NCBI GenBank assembly: GCA_947311845.1
Contig: CAMZMU010000107.1
Span: 37,077,576-37,141,575, forward strand
Source: Poa pratensis
Taxonomy: Eukaryota > Streptophyta > Magnoliopsida > Poales > Poaceae
Direction: 5' to 3'
Length of the DNA: 64,000 bases
Shown here: piece after piece, positions 46,077-55,768 of the stretch
Numbering within the stretch: position 1 is the first letter of the stretch
How the letters are laid out: each line of letters starts with the position of its first letter
Translations under genes and position numbers: made by a program
The notes under the pieces: generated by a model
Told to the model about the DNA's origin: nothing
What the model saw: only the letters and a program-made list of their open reading frames with translations
Database searches by the model: none

Positions 46077-46094
46077 TGGCGCCGTTGCCGGGGA
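46077..46094 (+). other. E1 primer-binding site (tRNA-Asp type)
   Basis: TGGCGCCGTTGCCGGGGA is complementary to the 3' end of plant tRNA-Asp including CCA. It lies 11 bp after the 5' LTR. tRNA-Asp priming is characteristic of the Athila/Tat gypsy lineage. Confidence 0.8.
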
Positions 46095-46153
46095 GCATAG
46101 CTTTATTTGGGAGTTCACTTGTGATCTATACTGCTCGCTGAAATTTATTCATC

Positions 46154-47515
46154 ATGGGTAAAGCTCGTGATGAGAGGGTCCATGTATTGCCCTCCACTAC
46201 AAGAAAAGGTACGACACTTAGTACCTCTGCTGCTCTTGACTCACCATCTGTATTGAGTCAACTTGTTACACCACCACAATCTTCACGTGTTGGTACTACT
46301 GCTGAATCTGAAATTGCCTCTGATAATGTTGATGATGCTTCTACTGTGATTGATGAGAATATTTCATTAGGTCCACTTTTAGATGCTGCTATTGCTAAGT
46401 CTAAACAACTTGAAAATACTAGAACACCTAATGGAAGTCCTACTACTCCTGTTTATTCACCTGAGTTAAGGGATTATACTTGTGATGATGATCCTGATGA
46501 AACTTATGTGGAACTTGATGATGATTTTATTGATAAATGTAATGCTACTACTGGTGCAAGTAATATGAGAAATTTTCTTGCACAACATGCTGTTAAATAC
46601 AAGTTGTCACCTGATCCTAAGTTTGCCACTTCTCCTATAAACATTAAAGATAAGGATTATGATTTTTCTCTTGATTTATCTCATATATCTATTGTTGAGA
46701 AAACTCCTTTTTGTGGCACTAAGAGTGAAAGTGCTGTAGAGCACATGAATGAGCTCTCTACTTTGAGTGGCTTATTTTCTGATGATATTAAGAAGCGTAG
46801 CTACTTTGTTGCTAAGATTTTTCCTTTCTCATTAAAAGATGATGCTAAAGCTTGGTATAACAACTTGTCTCCTGGTTCTATTACTAGTCCTACTGGTTTG
46901 CTTGATGTTTTCTTTCAGAAATATTTCCCTGCTAGTGCTAAACATGATGCTTTGCAAAGAATTTATAACTTTGACCAGGAAGATGAAGAGAAACTTCCAG
47001 AGGCATGGACAAGGTTTTGCTCTCTTATCAGAGCTCGGCCTGGACATGATTTGGAAAAGCATGATCTACTTGATATATTTTACAGTGGACTAACTATTGA
47101 ATCTAGAGCATATCTGGATAGTTGTGCTAGTTGTGTTTTCAGGAAAAGAACCCCTGAAGAAGCTGAAGAATTATTGGCTAAAATCAGCCAGAATTATGAT
47201 GATTGGACTCTACCTGCGCCGACCCCCACACCTACACCGACACCAATATCAAAGAAGAGGGGAGGTATGATTGAATTGAATGATGAAACAATGAGGGAGG
47301 CCAAGAAGACTCTCATTGAGAAGGGTATTAAATCTGAAGATGTGAAGAACCTTCCACCTATTGAAGATTTGTGTAAGCCAATTCCTCATCCATCCATAAT
47401 TGAGGTTCACTCTCTCCACAGGTTCGATGAAGGAGATATTCCCTACTCTAAACCACCTGATCAATGCTTAGATGAATTTGATAATTATGTTATTAAGCAG
47501 ATAATTTTAATATGA
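46154..47515 (+). CDS. E1 gag
   Basis: 453 residues. The N-terminal 150 residues are low-complexity and acidic. The gag core spans about residues 195-355: AVEHMNELSTLSGLF, KDDAKAWYNNLSPGSITSP, LDVFFQKYFPASAK, RIYNFDQEDEEKLPEAWTRF. A PTPTPTPTP linker follows near residue 358. The product would assemble virus-like particles in the cytoplasm. The stop TGA overlaps the ATG of the next ORF (ATGA at 47512-47515). The start is the first ATG after the primer site, 60 bp downstream. No frame damage is seen. Confidence 0.92.
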   Translation: MGKARDERVHVLPSTTRKGTTLSTSAALDSPSVLSQLVTPPQSSRVGTTAESEIASDNVDDASTVIDENISLGPLLDAAIAKSKQLENTRTPNGSPTTPVYSPELRDYTCDDDPDETYVELDDDFIDKCNATTGASNMRNFLAQHAVKYKLSPDPKFATSPINIKDKDYDFSLDLSHISIVEKTPFCGTKSESAVEHMNELSTLSGLFSDDIKKRSYFVAKIFPFSLKDDAKAWYNNLSPGSITSPTGLLDVFFQKYFPASAKHDALQRIYNFDQEDEEKLPEAWTRFCSLIRARPGHDLEKHDLLDIFYSGLTIESRAYLDSCASCVFRKRTPEEAEELLAKISQNYDDWTLPAPTPTPTPTPISKKRGGMIELNDETMREAKKTLIEKGIKSEDVKNLPPIEDLCKPIPHPSIIEVHSLHRFDEGDIPYSKPPDQCLDEFDNYVIKQIILI

Positions 47516-48141
47516 GAGTAGAGAATCATTTGCATGAAAATTCTCTAGCTATTAGTAAGATGCATGATATTGTGGAGAGAACCTCCAATGATGTTAAGAT
47601 GCTTATTAAACATTTCCATATGGTTCAAACTCAAATTGATCAACTCACTAAAGTGCAACAAGACATGTTAGCCAATGCTTCTAAGGAAAAATTAAAACCT
47701 GTCTATGTTAGCACTAGAAGTGGAGCTCATACTCAGGATCCTTTATATCCTGAGGGACATCCTAAAAGAATTGAACAAGATTCTCAACTAGCTGAAAATC
47801 CAGTTTCTCCTTCTAAGAAAAAGAAGAAGAAGAAACATAAAAATGTTGTAGAATCCTCTGAAACTGTTAATGATCCTAATAGTATATCTATCTCTGATGC
47901 TGAAACTGAAAGTGGTAATGAACTTGATAGTGATAAGGATAAAAATGATGCTCTTGATAAAGAAGTTAGTGAAAAGGAACCTGAAAAGCATACTAAAAAC
48001 ACAAAGTACACTAAGGAAGATTTCATTGCTAAGAAACATGGTAATGAAAGGGAACCTTGGGTTCAAAAGCAAATGCCTTTTCCAACTAAGAAACTAAAAT
48101 CAAAGGAAGAAGAACATTATAATAAATTTGTGAATGGATGA
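47512..48141 (+). CDS. E1 second gag-region ORF (charged, coiled-coil)
   Basis: 209 residues in the +2 register relative to gag, overlapping it by 4 nt (ATGA) and overlapping the protease ORF by 8 nt. The N-terminus is helical (VENHLHENSLAISKMHDIVE, then HMVQTQIDQLTKVQQDML), followed by a lysine run (KKKKKKK) and an acidic K/E/D-rich region. In related elements this region is often part of one gag-pol frame. The double overlap could be termination-reinitiation or two frameshifts. No zinc knuckle is visible. Confidence 0.75.
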   Translation: MRVENHLHENSLAISKMHDIVERTSNDVKMLIKHFHMVQTQIDQLTKVQQDMLANASKEKLKPVYVSTRSGAHTQDPLYPEGHPKRIEQDSQLAENPVSPSKKKKKKKHKNVVESSETVNDPNSISISDAETESGNELDSDKDKNDALDKEVSEKEPEKHTKNTKYTKEDFIAKKHGNEREPWVQKQMPFPTKKLKSKEEEHYNKFVNG

Positions 48142-48841
48142 AACCCTTGTTTTGCAAATTCCTTTGACTGATGCTATTAAATTGCCTCCTTACTCAAAGT
48201 ATATGAAAGATATTGTTTCTAACAAGAGGAAAATTCCTAATGAGGAAATTTCTACTATGCTTGCTAATTATTCTTTCAATGGCAAGGTTCCTAAGAAGCT
48301 TGGAGATCCAGGTATACCAACCATCCCTTGCTCCATCAAGAATAATTATGTTAGAACTGCTTTATGTGATTTGGGAGCAGGAGTTAGTGTTATGCCTTTT
48401 TCTCTTTATAAGAGACTCTATCTTGATAAATTGATACCTACTGATATATCTTTGCAAATGGCTGATAAATCTACTGCTGTTCCTGTTGGCATTTGTGAGG
48501 ATGTCCCTGTTCAAGTAGCTAACAATTGTTTAATTTTGACTGATTTTGTTGTTCTTGAAATGCCTGAAGATGATAATATGTCTATTATTCTTGGAAGACC
48601 TTTTCTAAATACTGCAGGTGCTGTTATTGATTGCAATAAAGGAAAAGTAACTTTCAATGTTAATGATAAAGAACATACTGTTTATTTCCCCAAGAAAGTT
48701 GACAAGATTTATGGAGTCAATACCATCTCCAATTTTAAAACTATCAAAGTGGGAAGTATTGATTGCCCTATATATGATCATCAAGAAGGATATCAAAACA
48801 TTATGATTGGATCCATATCAATACAATACAAGGTAACATGA
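48134..48841 (+). CDS. E1 aspartic protease
   Basis: 235 residues. The retropepsin active site is CDLGAGVSVMPFSLY near residue 76 and the C-terminal signature is IILGRPFLNTAGAVIDC near 153. This is the usual Athila-type protease. It returns to the gag register. In autonomous relatives RT follows directly; here the frame closes at 48841 (AAGGTAACATGA) and nothing RT-like follows. Confidence 0.88.
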   Translation: MDETLVLQIPLTDAIKLPPYSKYMKDIVSNKRKIPNEEISTMLANYSFNGKVPKKLGDPGIPTIPCSIKNNYVRTALCDLGAGVSVMPFSLYKRLYLDKLIPTDISLQMADKSTAVPVGICEDVPVQVANNCLILTDFVVLEMPEDDNMSIILGRPFLNTAGAVIDCNKGKVTFNVNDKEHTVYFPKKVDKIYGVNTISNFKTIKVGSIDCPIYDHQEGYQNIMIGSISIQYKVT

Positions 48842-49611
48842 GTGTTTATGATGTTTAAATCATTTGTGTCATGTAAATTTATTTGGTGCCAAGACTTGAT
48901 CAACCTTGCTATCAAATGTATTTGCATACATAAAAGAGCTAAACAACATTTCTTTCTTCAACTTTGTTTTACCTACTGTTGTGTTACTGAACTTGCAAAG
49001 TTTTAGTTGAAACTGGTCTTTATAAAATTCTATTTCTGCTCTAAGTTTATTATTTAAATATCCAGAAAATGTGCAAATGAAAGTTTTCAAAAATCTGAAA
49101 ATTATACCATTTTATTTTTAAAGTGGAATGTGGGAGTGCCTGGAGCTGACCAGGGGGACCCACCATGCCACCACACCACCCCACCGCGCGGCAGGGGTGT
49201 GGCCGCGCCGTGGCATGGTGTGGGCCCCACCTGGCCCTCCACTCACCCATCTTCCTCTCATTTCTTTCTCTCTCCCGACAAACACACCACCATTGCTCAA
49301 ACCCGTGTTCTTGCTGCTCTTGCTCGAGATTTTTCGATCTCCTTGCTCAGCCCATCTTTGTTGCTGAAATTTGGACCATTTGCTCTCCGGTATGTGACTC
49401 CTCCATGTATCCAAGTAGAATTTTGTTTAGTAGAGTATACCTTGAGTATTTTGCTGCTGTAGGTGACTTGTTAAGTGAGTATGCATGCTTGTTCTATGTT
49501 GATATAATCAGTTTTGATGCATGTTTAGTCCTCTAGCAAGTCATATAGTAGTTCCCCTCATTTGTATGCTTCAAAGATAATTTTTATGATATGTGTCAAA
49601 AATTTCAGAGG
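48842..49611 (+). promoter_or_regulatory. E1 GC-rich island, hairpin and putative leader intron before ORF2
   Basis: The AT-rich element turns GC-rich at about 49125-49260. A perfect 11-bp inverted repeat CACCATGCCAC / GTGGCATGGTG lies at 49161-49171 and 49210-49220. A CT-rich leader-like stretch (49248-49280) follows. A donor CTCCG|GTATGT (exon end 49389) and an acceptor AAATTTCAG (49608) bracket a 219-nt AT-rich putative intron, which ends 3 nt before the ATG at 49612. Separate transcription of ORF2 is inference. 48842-49124 holds nothing recognised. Confidence 0.4.
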
Positions 49612-50856
49612 ATGGAGGGAAATGAACACCAACTAAATCAATATGAATTGGTGGTTCCTGAGGTCATGGGGATCCATCGTGAAGAAGGAGTGTTCCCATC
49701 CTGCTATCCATGCTTGGAATTCATGAGAAGTTCGGGGATCTTGCGTGATTTTCGTACTCTTGTCTCTAATACAGGATTGAGTGATTTTGTAGAGGGAGAA
49801 CCCTACCAATATGCAAAGTTAACTGTGTCTGTGGTGCAGGACTTTAGATTTGATTGGTCTTCACCTAACCCTATGGTTCACTATAAAATTTACAACAAAA
49901 GTGTCCACTTGCCTTTTGATGCTTTTTGTGCAGCAATTAGGGTGCCGCAATGGGGATCACGAGGGAAGATACATGGGCAACCCAAGCATTTGACGGACCT
50001 ATACGAGGTAATATGTCAAGGAAGAACCTACTCAGATGAAAGCGGTAAAATTCGAAGTATTCAATTTCCATGCATTCGATATTTTGCTTACTTCATTACG
50101 AGGTGTGTACTTGCTAGGAAGACTGCAAATAAATTATCCATTCCTGATTTAGCTTTCCTAGCAGCAGCCTTGCAACATGATAAGAGTTATAATTTGGGTG
50201 CCTTGATAGCCTTTCGCATTGCTGCCAATCGCGAGAAAGGTGGATTTTGTGGAGGACTCATTGCTTCTCGTTTATTAGCTATGCATGGTGTAGTAGCTCT
50301 CCCTAATGATTTGCAGCTTCCTTTAGAGAGGCTCGATTTTGCTTCCATGGGGAGGCATGGCTTTGTTACTAGTTGGTCTACTTTGAATAATCTATCTTAT
50401 GAGGTGCCTTTTGCCAAGAAGGGGAGGTGGAAAATGGTTAAATCTGAGCGAATAGTCGCTTTGCCTGCACCACGTTTGTTTGATCTTGGTTTCAGGAATG
50501 TTTGGTCAGTCACCGAGGATGAATTCGATGCATACTTGAGGGATCATGCCCTGCACACAGAGGACGATGGAGAATGGGCGGACGAGGACTCCACTCAGTT
50601 TTCCGGGACTGGGGGCTCGCGCCCCTATCCTGGGATGCTGGACCCTCTGCCTCATCTTCCTCAGCGGAGCCGGATGTTGAGCACGCCCAGTATGACCCGC
50701 CGGCTTGGAGTTCCTACCCGCGTTATTATTGATCTCCACTTAGGCCAAAAGCCTAAGCTTGGGGGGAGGTATATCGACATCTCACTCATTTACATATCAT
50801 ATCTTGTCGATACTTTGTATATCCATGTTGCAGTTTTCTTTCTTTCTTTTTTTTAA
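49612..50856 (+). CDS. E1 ORF2, retrotransposon-associated protein of unknown function
   Basis: 415 residues from ATG 49612, chosen because it directly follows a strong 3' splice site; the frame is open to an ATG at 49591. Core motifs are MVHYKIYNKSVHLPFDAFCA, VPQWGSRGKIHG, CIRYFAYFITRCVLARK and IPDLAFLAAALQHDKSYNLG. The style matches the plant-transposon-type proteins found after gag/pol in Athila-group elements, but I cannot name the domain with certainty. No signal peptide, no RT or integrase residues. The frame reads through an internal polypurine tract (AAGCTTGGGGGGAGG at 50756-50770), and its last 25 residues are hydrophobic and probably incidental. The remainder 50857-52820 is non-coding and conserved with E2 and E3. 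Confidence 0.75.
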   Translation: MEGNEHQLNQYELVVPEVMGIHREEGVFPSCYPCLEFMRSSGILRDFRTLVSNTGLSDFVEGEPYQYAKLTVSVVQDFRFDWSSPNPMVHYKIYNKSVHLPFDAFCAAIRVPQWGSRGKIHGQPKHLTDLYEVICQGRTYSDESGKIRSIQFPCIRYFAYFITRCVLARKTANKLSIPDLAFLAAALQHDKSYNLGALIAFRIAANREKGGFCGGLIASRLLAMHGVVALPNDLQLPLERLDFASMGRHGFVTSWSTLNNLSYEVPFAKKGRWKMVKSERIVALPAPRLFDLGFRNVWSVTEDEFDAYLRDHALHTEDDGEWADEDSTQFSGTGGSRPYPGMLDPLPHLPQRSRMLSTPSMTRRLGVPTRVIIDLHLGQKPKLGGRYIDISLIYISYLVDTLYIHVAVFFLSFF

Positions 50857-52833
50857 TTGTTTACCTTTTATTGCTGCATTCCAAAACACAAAAAGACCAA
50901 AAATATTTCTGTTGTTTCTCTTCATTTGTTTCTTTAAGTTTCAGTATTAGTTTGCTTAGTTTTAAAATTCGGTTTGTTATTCAAAAATCCAAAAATATTT
51001 TGCTTTATTGTTGTTTCTTTTTGCTCTTGTTTCAAAAACTCGAAAACCCAAAAATATTTGTTGTTTCTTTTTGGTTTTGTATAGTGTTTTCAGAGTTGGA
51101 CAGCCATCCGTGACTCCGATGGAGCTTGGTTTTCATTCTTATCATTCGAAGCAACACAAGTGAAAAAGCAATAAGGATGATCTACAACAACTTGAGTTGG
51201 GGTGAGAGGCTGGTATGAACTCCATTTGTTTTCATTTTTGTACATATACTCATCTATGTGAGCATGCTTAGTTGGTTCATGTGAGGTATATGTCATTTAG
51301 TGGATGCTTAGTAGTTCTTGTTCTCTCATGATCGGTCCCAATTTATTAATAGTGGTAGCATGTTATGTTGATGTTTGCTTGCATTGTTCTATTCATAGAG
51401 GGTATGACATTGTGGTATCCTCCTCTGAATAATTCATTCGAATTGACTTGGCACATGCTCATGCATGCGTATGACTGAAAAACAAAAGTCAATTAAGCCT
51501 TGATGATTTATTTTGACTCAGAGTTCTTGTATCACTTTTATGTCTCAATTAATTTCATTTTGTCGCAAGCATGATTATGACGGTTATTGCTCTCTTGATT
51601 GTCGCTTCCCAGTCTATTGCTAGCCTTCACTTGTACTGAGCGGGAATGCTGCTCGTGCTTCCAAAACCATGAAAACCAAGTTATTCCAAAGTGTCCACCA
51701 TAAATACCTATGCATGGCATTTCGAACCATTCAAGTAAATTTTCATGTGCTACCTTTAAAACCTTCAAAGTACTTCTCAATTTGTGTCAATGTTTTATAG
51801 CTCATGAGGAAGTATGTGGTGTTTTATCTTTCAATCTTGTCATTTACTTCTGACAGACTTTCACCAATGGACTAGTGGCATATACATCCGCTTATCCAAT
51901 AATTTTGCAAAAAGAGCTGGCAACGGGGTGCCCAGCCCCAATTAATTACAACTTTCATTAATAATTCTCTTCACATGTTTTGCCCTGATTTATCAGTAAG
52001 CAACTTAATTTTGCAATAGACACTCCTCCATGGTATGTGAATGTTGGAAGGCACCCGAGGATTCGGTTAGCCATGGCTTGTGCAAGCAAAGGTTGGGGGG
52101 AGTGTCACCCATAATGAAACTAAAATACATGTGTAAACAAAAGAGAAGAGGGATGATCTACCTTGCTGGTAGAAATAACGTCCTTCATGGGAGCCGCTCT
52201 TGAAAGTCTGGTTGACAAGGGGGTTAGAGTACCCACTACCATTCGTTGACAACAACAAACACTTCCCAAAACAATTTTGCTTCTGTTTTAAAAATGAAAA
52301 GCTCTAGCACATGATAATCTCTGCTTCCCTCTGCGAAGGGCCAATCTTTTACTTTCATGTTGAGTCACCATCCTTTCTTTGAGCACTTTCTCGAGAGCAT
52401 AGTTGTCATTCTTAGTGTAATGTGCTTGTCCCAGAATGTGGTTAACTATGATATAACTTTGATGCTTTTATCTTTGATATCTTTGATTCTAGTCTTCCCA
52501 TGAACTTCAGAGGTGCCTGGGCATTTATGTTTTGCTGTACAAAAACGGGCAAGCGAGATACCATCTTATCATATCCTATTATGAGCATTACAATCTTGTG
52601 AATTAATATGTTTCATGTTTGTTGCTATTAGTATGTTGGTATCTTTTCATAGTTTACATGCCTATTGAGTGACATTATTTGCATTTGCCTCATCTTGAAT
52701 TGCTTAAGCATTTGTACATATAGTGAGAATATATGCATCATATGAAGCAAATGTGTTCGTGAAAGTCTTTTATCGCACTCAGTTGTTAACTGAATTGCTT
52801 GAGGACAAGCAATAAGCTAAGCTTGGGGGGAGT

Positions 52834-54227
52834 TGATACGTCCAAAACGTATCTACTTTCCCGAACACTTTTGCTATTGTTTTACCTCTAACTTGTGTGT
52901 TTTGAATACAACTAATGCGGACTAACGCTGTTTTCAGCAGAATTGCCCTGGTGTCTTGTTTTTGTGCAGAAAGTCAACTTTCGGGAAAAACACCAGAAAA
53001 GATCGCAAACCTCCTATTTTACCAGAAGACTCACGGAGCCAGAAGGGGAGGCGGAGATGGGCCACGAGTGGCCCAAACCACATGGTGGCGCGGCCAAGGG
53101 GCCTGCCGCGCCAGCCTATGAGGAGGGCGCCTCGGGCACCTCCCCGAGTCCCCCTTTCGACTACTTAACCCTTCTGACCTAAAAACGTCGGGGGGTCGTC
53201 CACTTCATCCAGAAACATCACCGTACGCCGCCACCATCGCGAAACCTATTTCGGGGACCAGAAACTCCGTTCTGGCACTCCGCCGGGACGGGGAATTGGA
53301 GGAGATCATCGCCATCATCATCACCGACGCTTCTCCATCGACCATCCATGTTTCCCCCATCCATGTGTGAGTAATTCCCTGCTGTAGGCTGAGGGGGATG
53401 GTAGGGATTGGATGAGATTGTTCATGTAATAAGCTATAAGATCATTAGGGCATGGTGCCCAGTATCCGTTGTTAGTACTTATTGATGTTGTTGCAACTTG
53501 TTGAGCTTAATGCTTGTCACTAGGGCCCGAGTGCCATGATTTCAGATCTGAACATGTTATTGTTTCATAATGATATGCACTGTTTATTGATCATACCTGC
53601 AAGTTGTATACACATATTGTTGTCCGGAACCCGCGGTCCCAAAGTGACAATAATTGGGACAGCCGAGGGGAATGGCTGCGATGTGAGGATCACATGTGTT
53701 CACTGCGTGTTAATGCTTTGCTCCGGTACTTATTAAAAGGAGTACCTTAATTACCAGTAGATTCCCTTGAGGCCCGGCTGCCACCGGCTGGTAGGACAGA
53801 AGATGTTGTACAAGTTTCTCATTGCGAGCACGTACGACTATATACGGAACACATGCCTACGTTTACTTAGTACTTGGATGCTTTATCATTATTATCTGCA
53901 ATGCCTATGTCTTGATTATTATATGAGCTATCTTATCCATGCAGCGCCCGTTCATCCATCCCTATGCCTACAGTGTTTTAATCCTACTGTTTACTGCAAT
54001 CACTACTGCTGTCTCTTTACTGCTGCTATTATTTCACCGCTACTACTGCTATAAAACTGTTGCTACTGATAATCTGTGTCGAGCAAGACTATTCACAGGT
54101 GCAGCTGAATTGACAACTCCGCTGTTAAGGCTCTCAAGTATTCTTTGGCTCCCCTTGTGTCGAATCAATAAATTGGGTTTTACTTCCCTCGAAGACTGTT
54201 GCGATCCCCTATACTTGTGGGTCATCA
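52834..54227 (+). repeat. E1 3' LTR
   Basis: Matches 44671-46065 almost exactly. It is preceded by the polypurine tract and followed by CCTCC. Confidence 0.95.
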
Positions 54228-54232
54228 CCTCC

Positions 54233-54271
54233 CCCCACCATGCTTTGGAGAGACCCGAAGTGTCTAACATG
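54233..54271 (-). pseudogene. Copia integrase sliver between E1 and E2
   Basis: With both target duplications (54228-54276), the minus strand reads NAMLDTSGLSKAWWGE. This is exactly the piece of copia integrase missing between 61643 (ending LVNA) and 44665 (starting EALLTACH). It proves that E1 and E2 are independent insertions in one copia element. Confidence 0.93.
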
Positions 54272-54276
54272 GCGTT

Positions 54277-55768
54277 TGATAACCCACAACTATAGGGGAT
54301 CGCGTGTAGCCTTTTCGATAAGTAAGAGTGTCGAACCCAACGAGGAGCTAAAGGTAGGATAAGTATTCTCTCAAGTTCTATCAACCACTGATACAACTCT
54401 ACGCATACAAAACGTTTACTTTATCTAGGAAATAATACTAGAGTAATAATACGGGTATGAGAGATAGCTTTGCAAGATAATAAATACAAGAAAGTAAATG
54501 TTAGTGCTGCAGCAATAAAATATACTAAGTAACCATAAACTAACAGTAGCATGAGTGTGGAAAAGTGGTGGTAATTGTGATGGCTTTGTCCAAGATTAAT
54601 TACCGAATATATCGGGTTCATTGTCTTCGGTGCAGTTTTCTATGTGGGAGAGGCTAAATATACATGCACTCCACTACTTAGGATTACAAGTACTATATGA
54701 TTGGATTGTTAGCAAACATCCGTATAGACTAACAATGCATTAAGGTTTCCCCAACTATAGCCTTATGTTTATGGTCCTCTTACTCCCATACGTCTAACTA
54801 ACCGGTTCGCGCTCTCAGGTTTCTGTCACTCCGGCAGGACTCTCCCCTTCGTTTACAAGTACTACCAACCCCGTGATGTTTGATCCATGCGCGCACAAGT
54901 ATAATGGACACCAAAGGACAGTACCATATCAACATACAACTCTAATGAACCAAAGACATTCAACCAAGCAATCAAAAGATAAATAAACTACACAAACATG
55001 TCATAGATCATAGGATAAATATTATAGCATCCAATAACATGTTTACATAGGACGGTACAGAGGTTTGTGGTAGGATGAACCACTGAATACAAGGAGGAGT
55101 TGGTGATGGAGATGGCGGTGGAGACGGCGGAGAGGCAGCGCGGTGGCGCAGGGCGGCGGCGGCGACGCGGGAGCTCCATCCCCGCCGCCGGCATCATGGG
55201 GGAGCGCCGCCCCTTAGCCTCCCTCCTTCATGGCTTCTTGGGAGCCCTCCCCCATGGAGATGGGATCCATGGGGGAGGCAAAAACGTGGCTTTTGTGGCT
55301 GCAAATTCGTGGTATGGGGTAGTTCTCCACGAGTTAGGTTTCCTCCCTTTATATAGCTTCTCGGATTTCTGTCATCTCCTTTTAGGGTTGCAGTAAATCG
55401 GGCTTAGCTCGGCCGTCCGGACTCGGAATCAGGCTAATTTTATGTCTAGAATGTTCGGCGGAAAATTTCCTGCAACTTTGTCTTCGGCGAGATTTACGTT
55501 TGACGCCGTATTCGACCCGTAACGTGACAATCTTTAAAAAGGGTTTTCAGACAGATTTCAGGAAAGTCCCAATTCGACTCCAACAAGATTTCCTCTTGTA
55601 TTTTTGATAATTCCTACACATCAAAGAGTAAAACAAGAACATTGTGTATTTTTGCAACTATTAATAGGTTAGTCCAAATAAATCATAAACTTAATATAAA
55701 AACAAGTGTTAAACGCATAATATTAACATGAAACAATCAAAAATTATAGATACGTTTTGGACGTATCA
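54277..55768 (-). repeat. E2 3' LTR
   Basis: 1492 bp. It ends in TGATAACCCACAAC on the plus strand. It differs from 60181-61637 by a few dozen changes by eye, more than between the E1 LTRs. Confidence 0.9.

Larger units (their letters stand above)
44671..54227 (+). mobile_element. E1: young LTR retrotransposon with gag, PR and an extra ORF, no RT
   Basis: LTRs 44671-46065 (1395 bp) and 52834-54227 (1394 bp) start TGATACGTCCAAAACGTATC and end TTGTGGGTCATCA. They differ by only a few small changes (near 44932/53095, 45567/53727 and 45850/54012). A perfect 5-bp target duplication CCTCC lies at 44666-44670 and 54228-54232. The primer site is 46077-46094 and the polypurine tract GCTTGGGGGGAGT is at 52821-52833. 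The internal region encodes gag, a second frame, protease and ORF2. There is no RT, RNase H or integrase between 48842 and 52833. Confidence 0.95.

Noticed and set aside
49118..49536. Several ORFs around the GC-rich island of E1
   Set aside because: Composition-driven; better explained as leader/promoter DNA before ORF2.
53536..54295. ORFs in the E1 LTR (also 45372-45951)
   Set aside because: Identical frames appear in both LTR copies and have no protein-like features.
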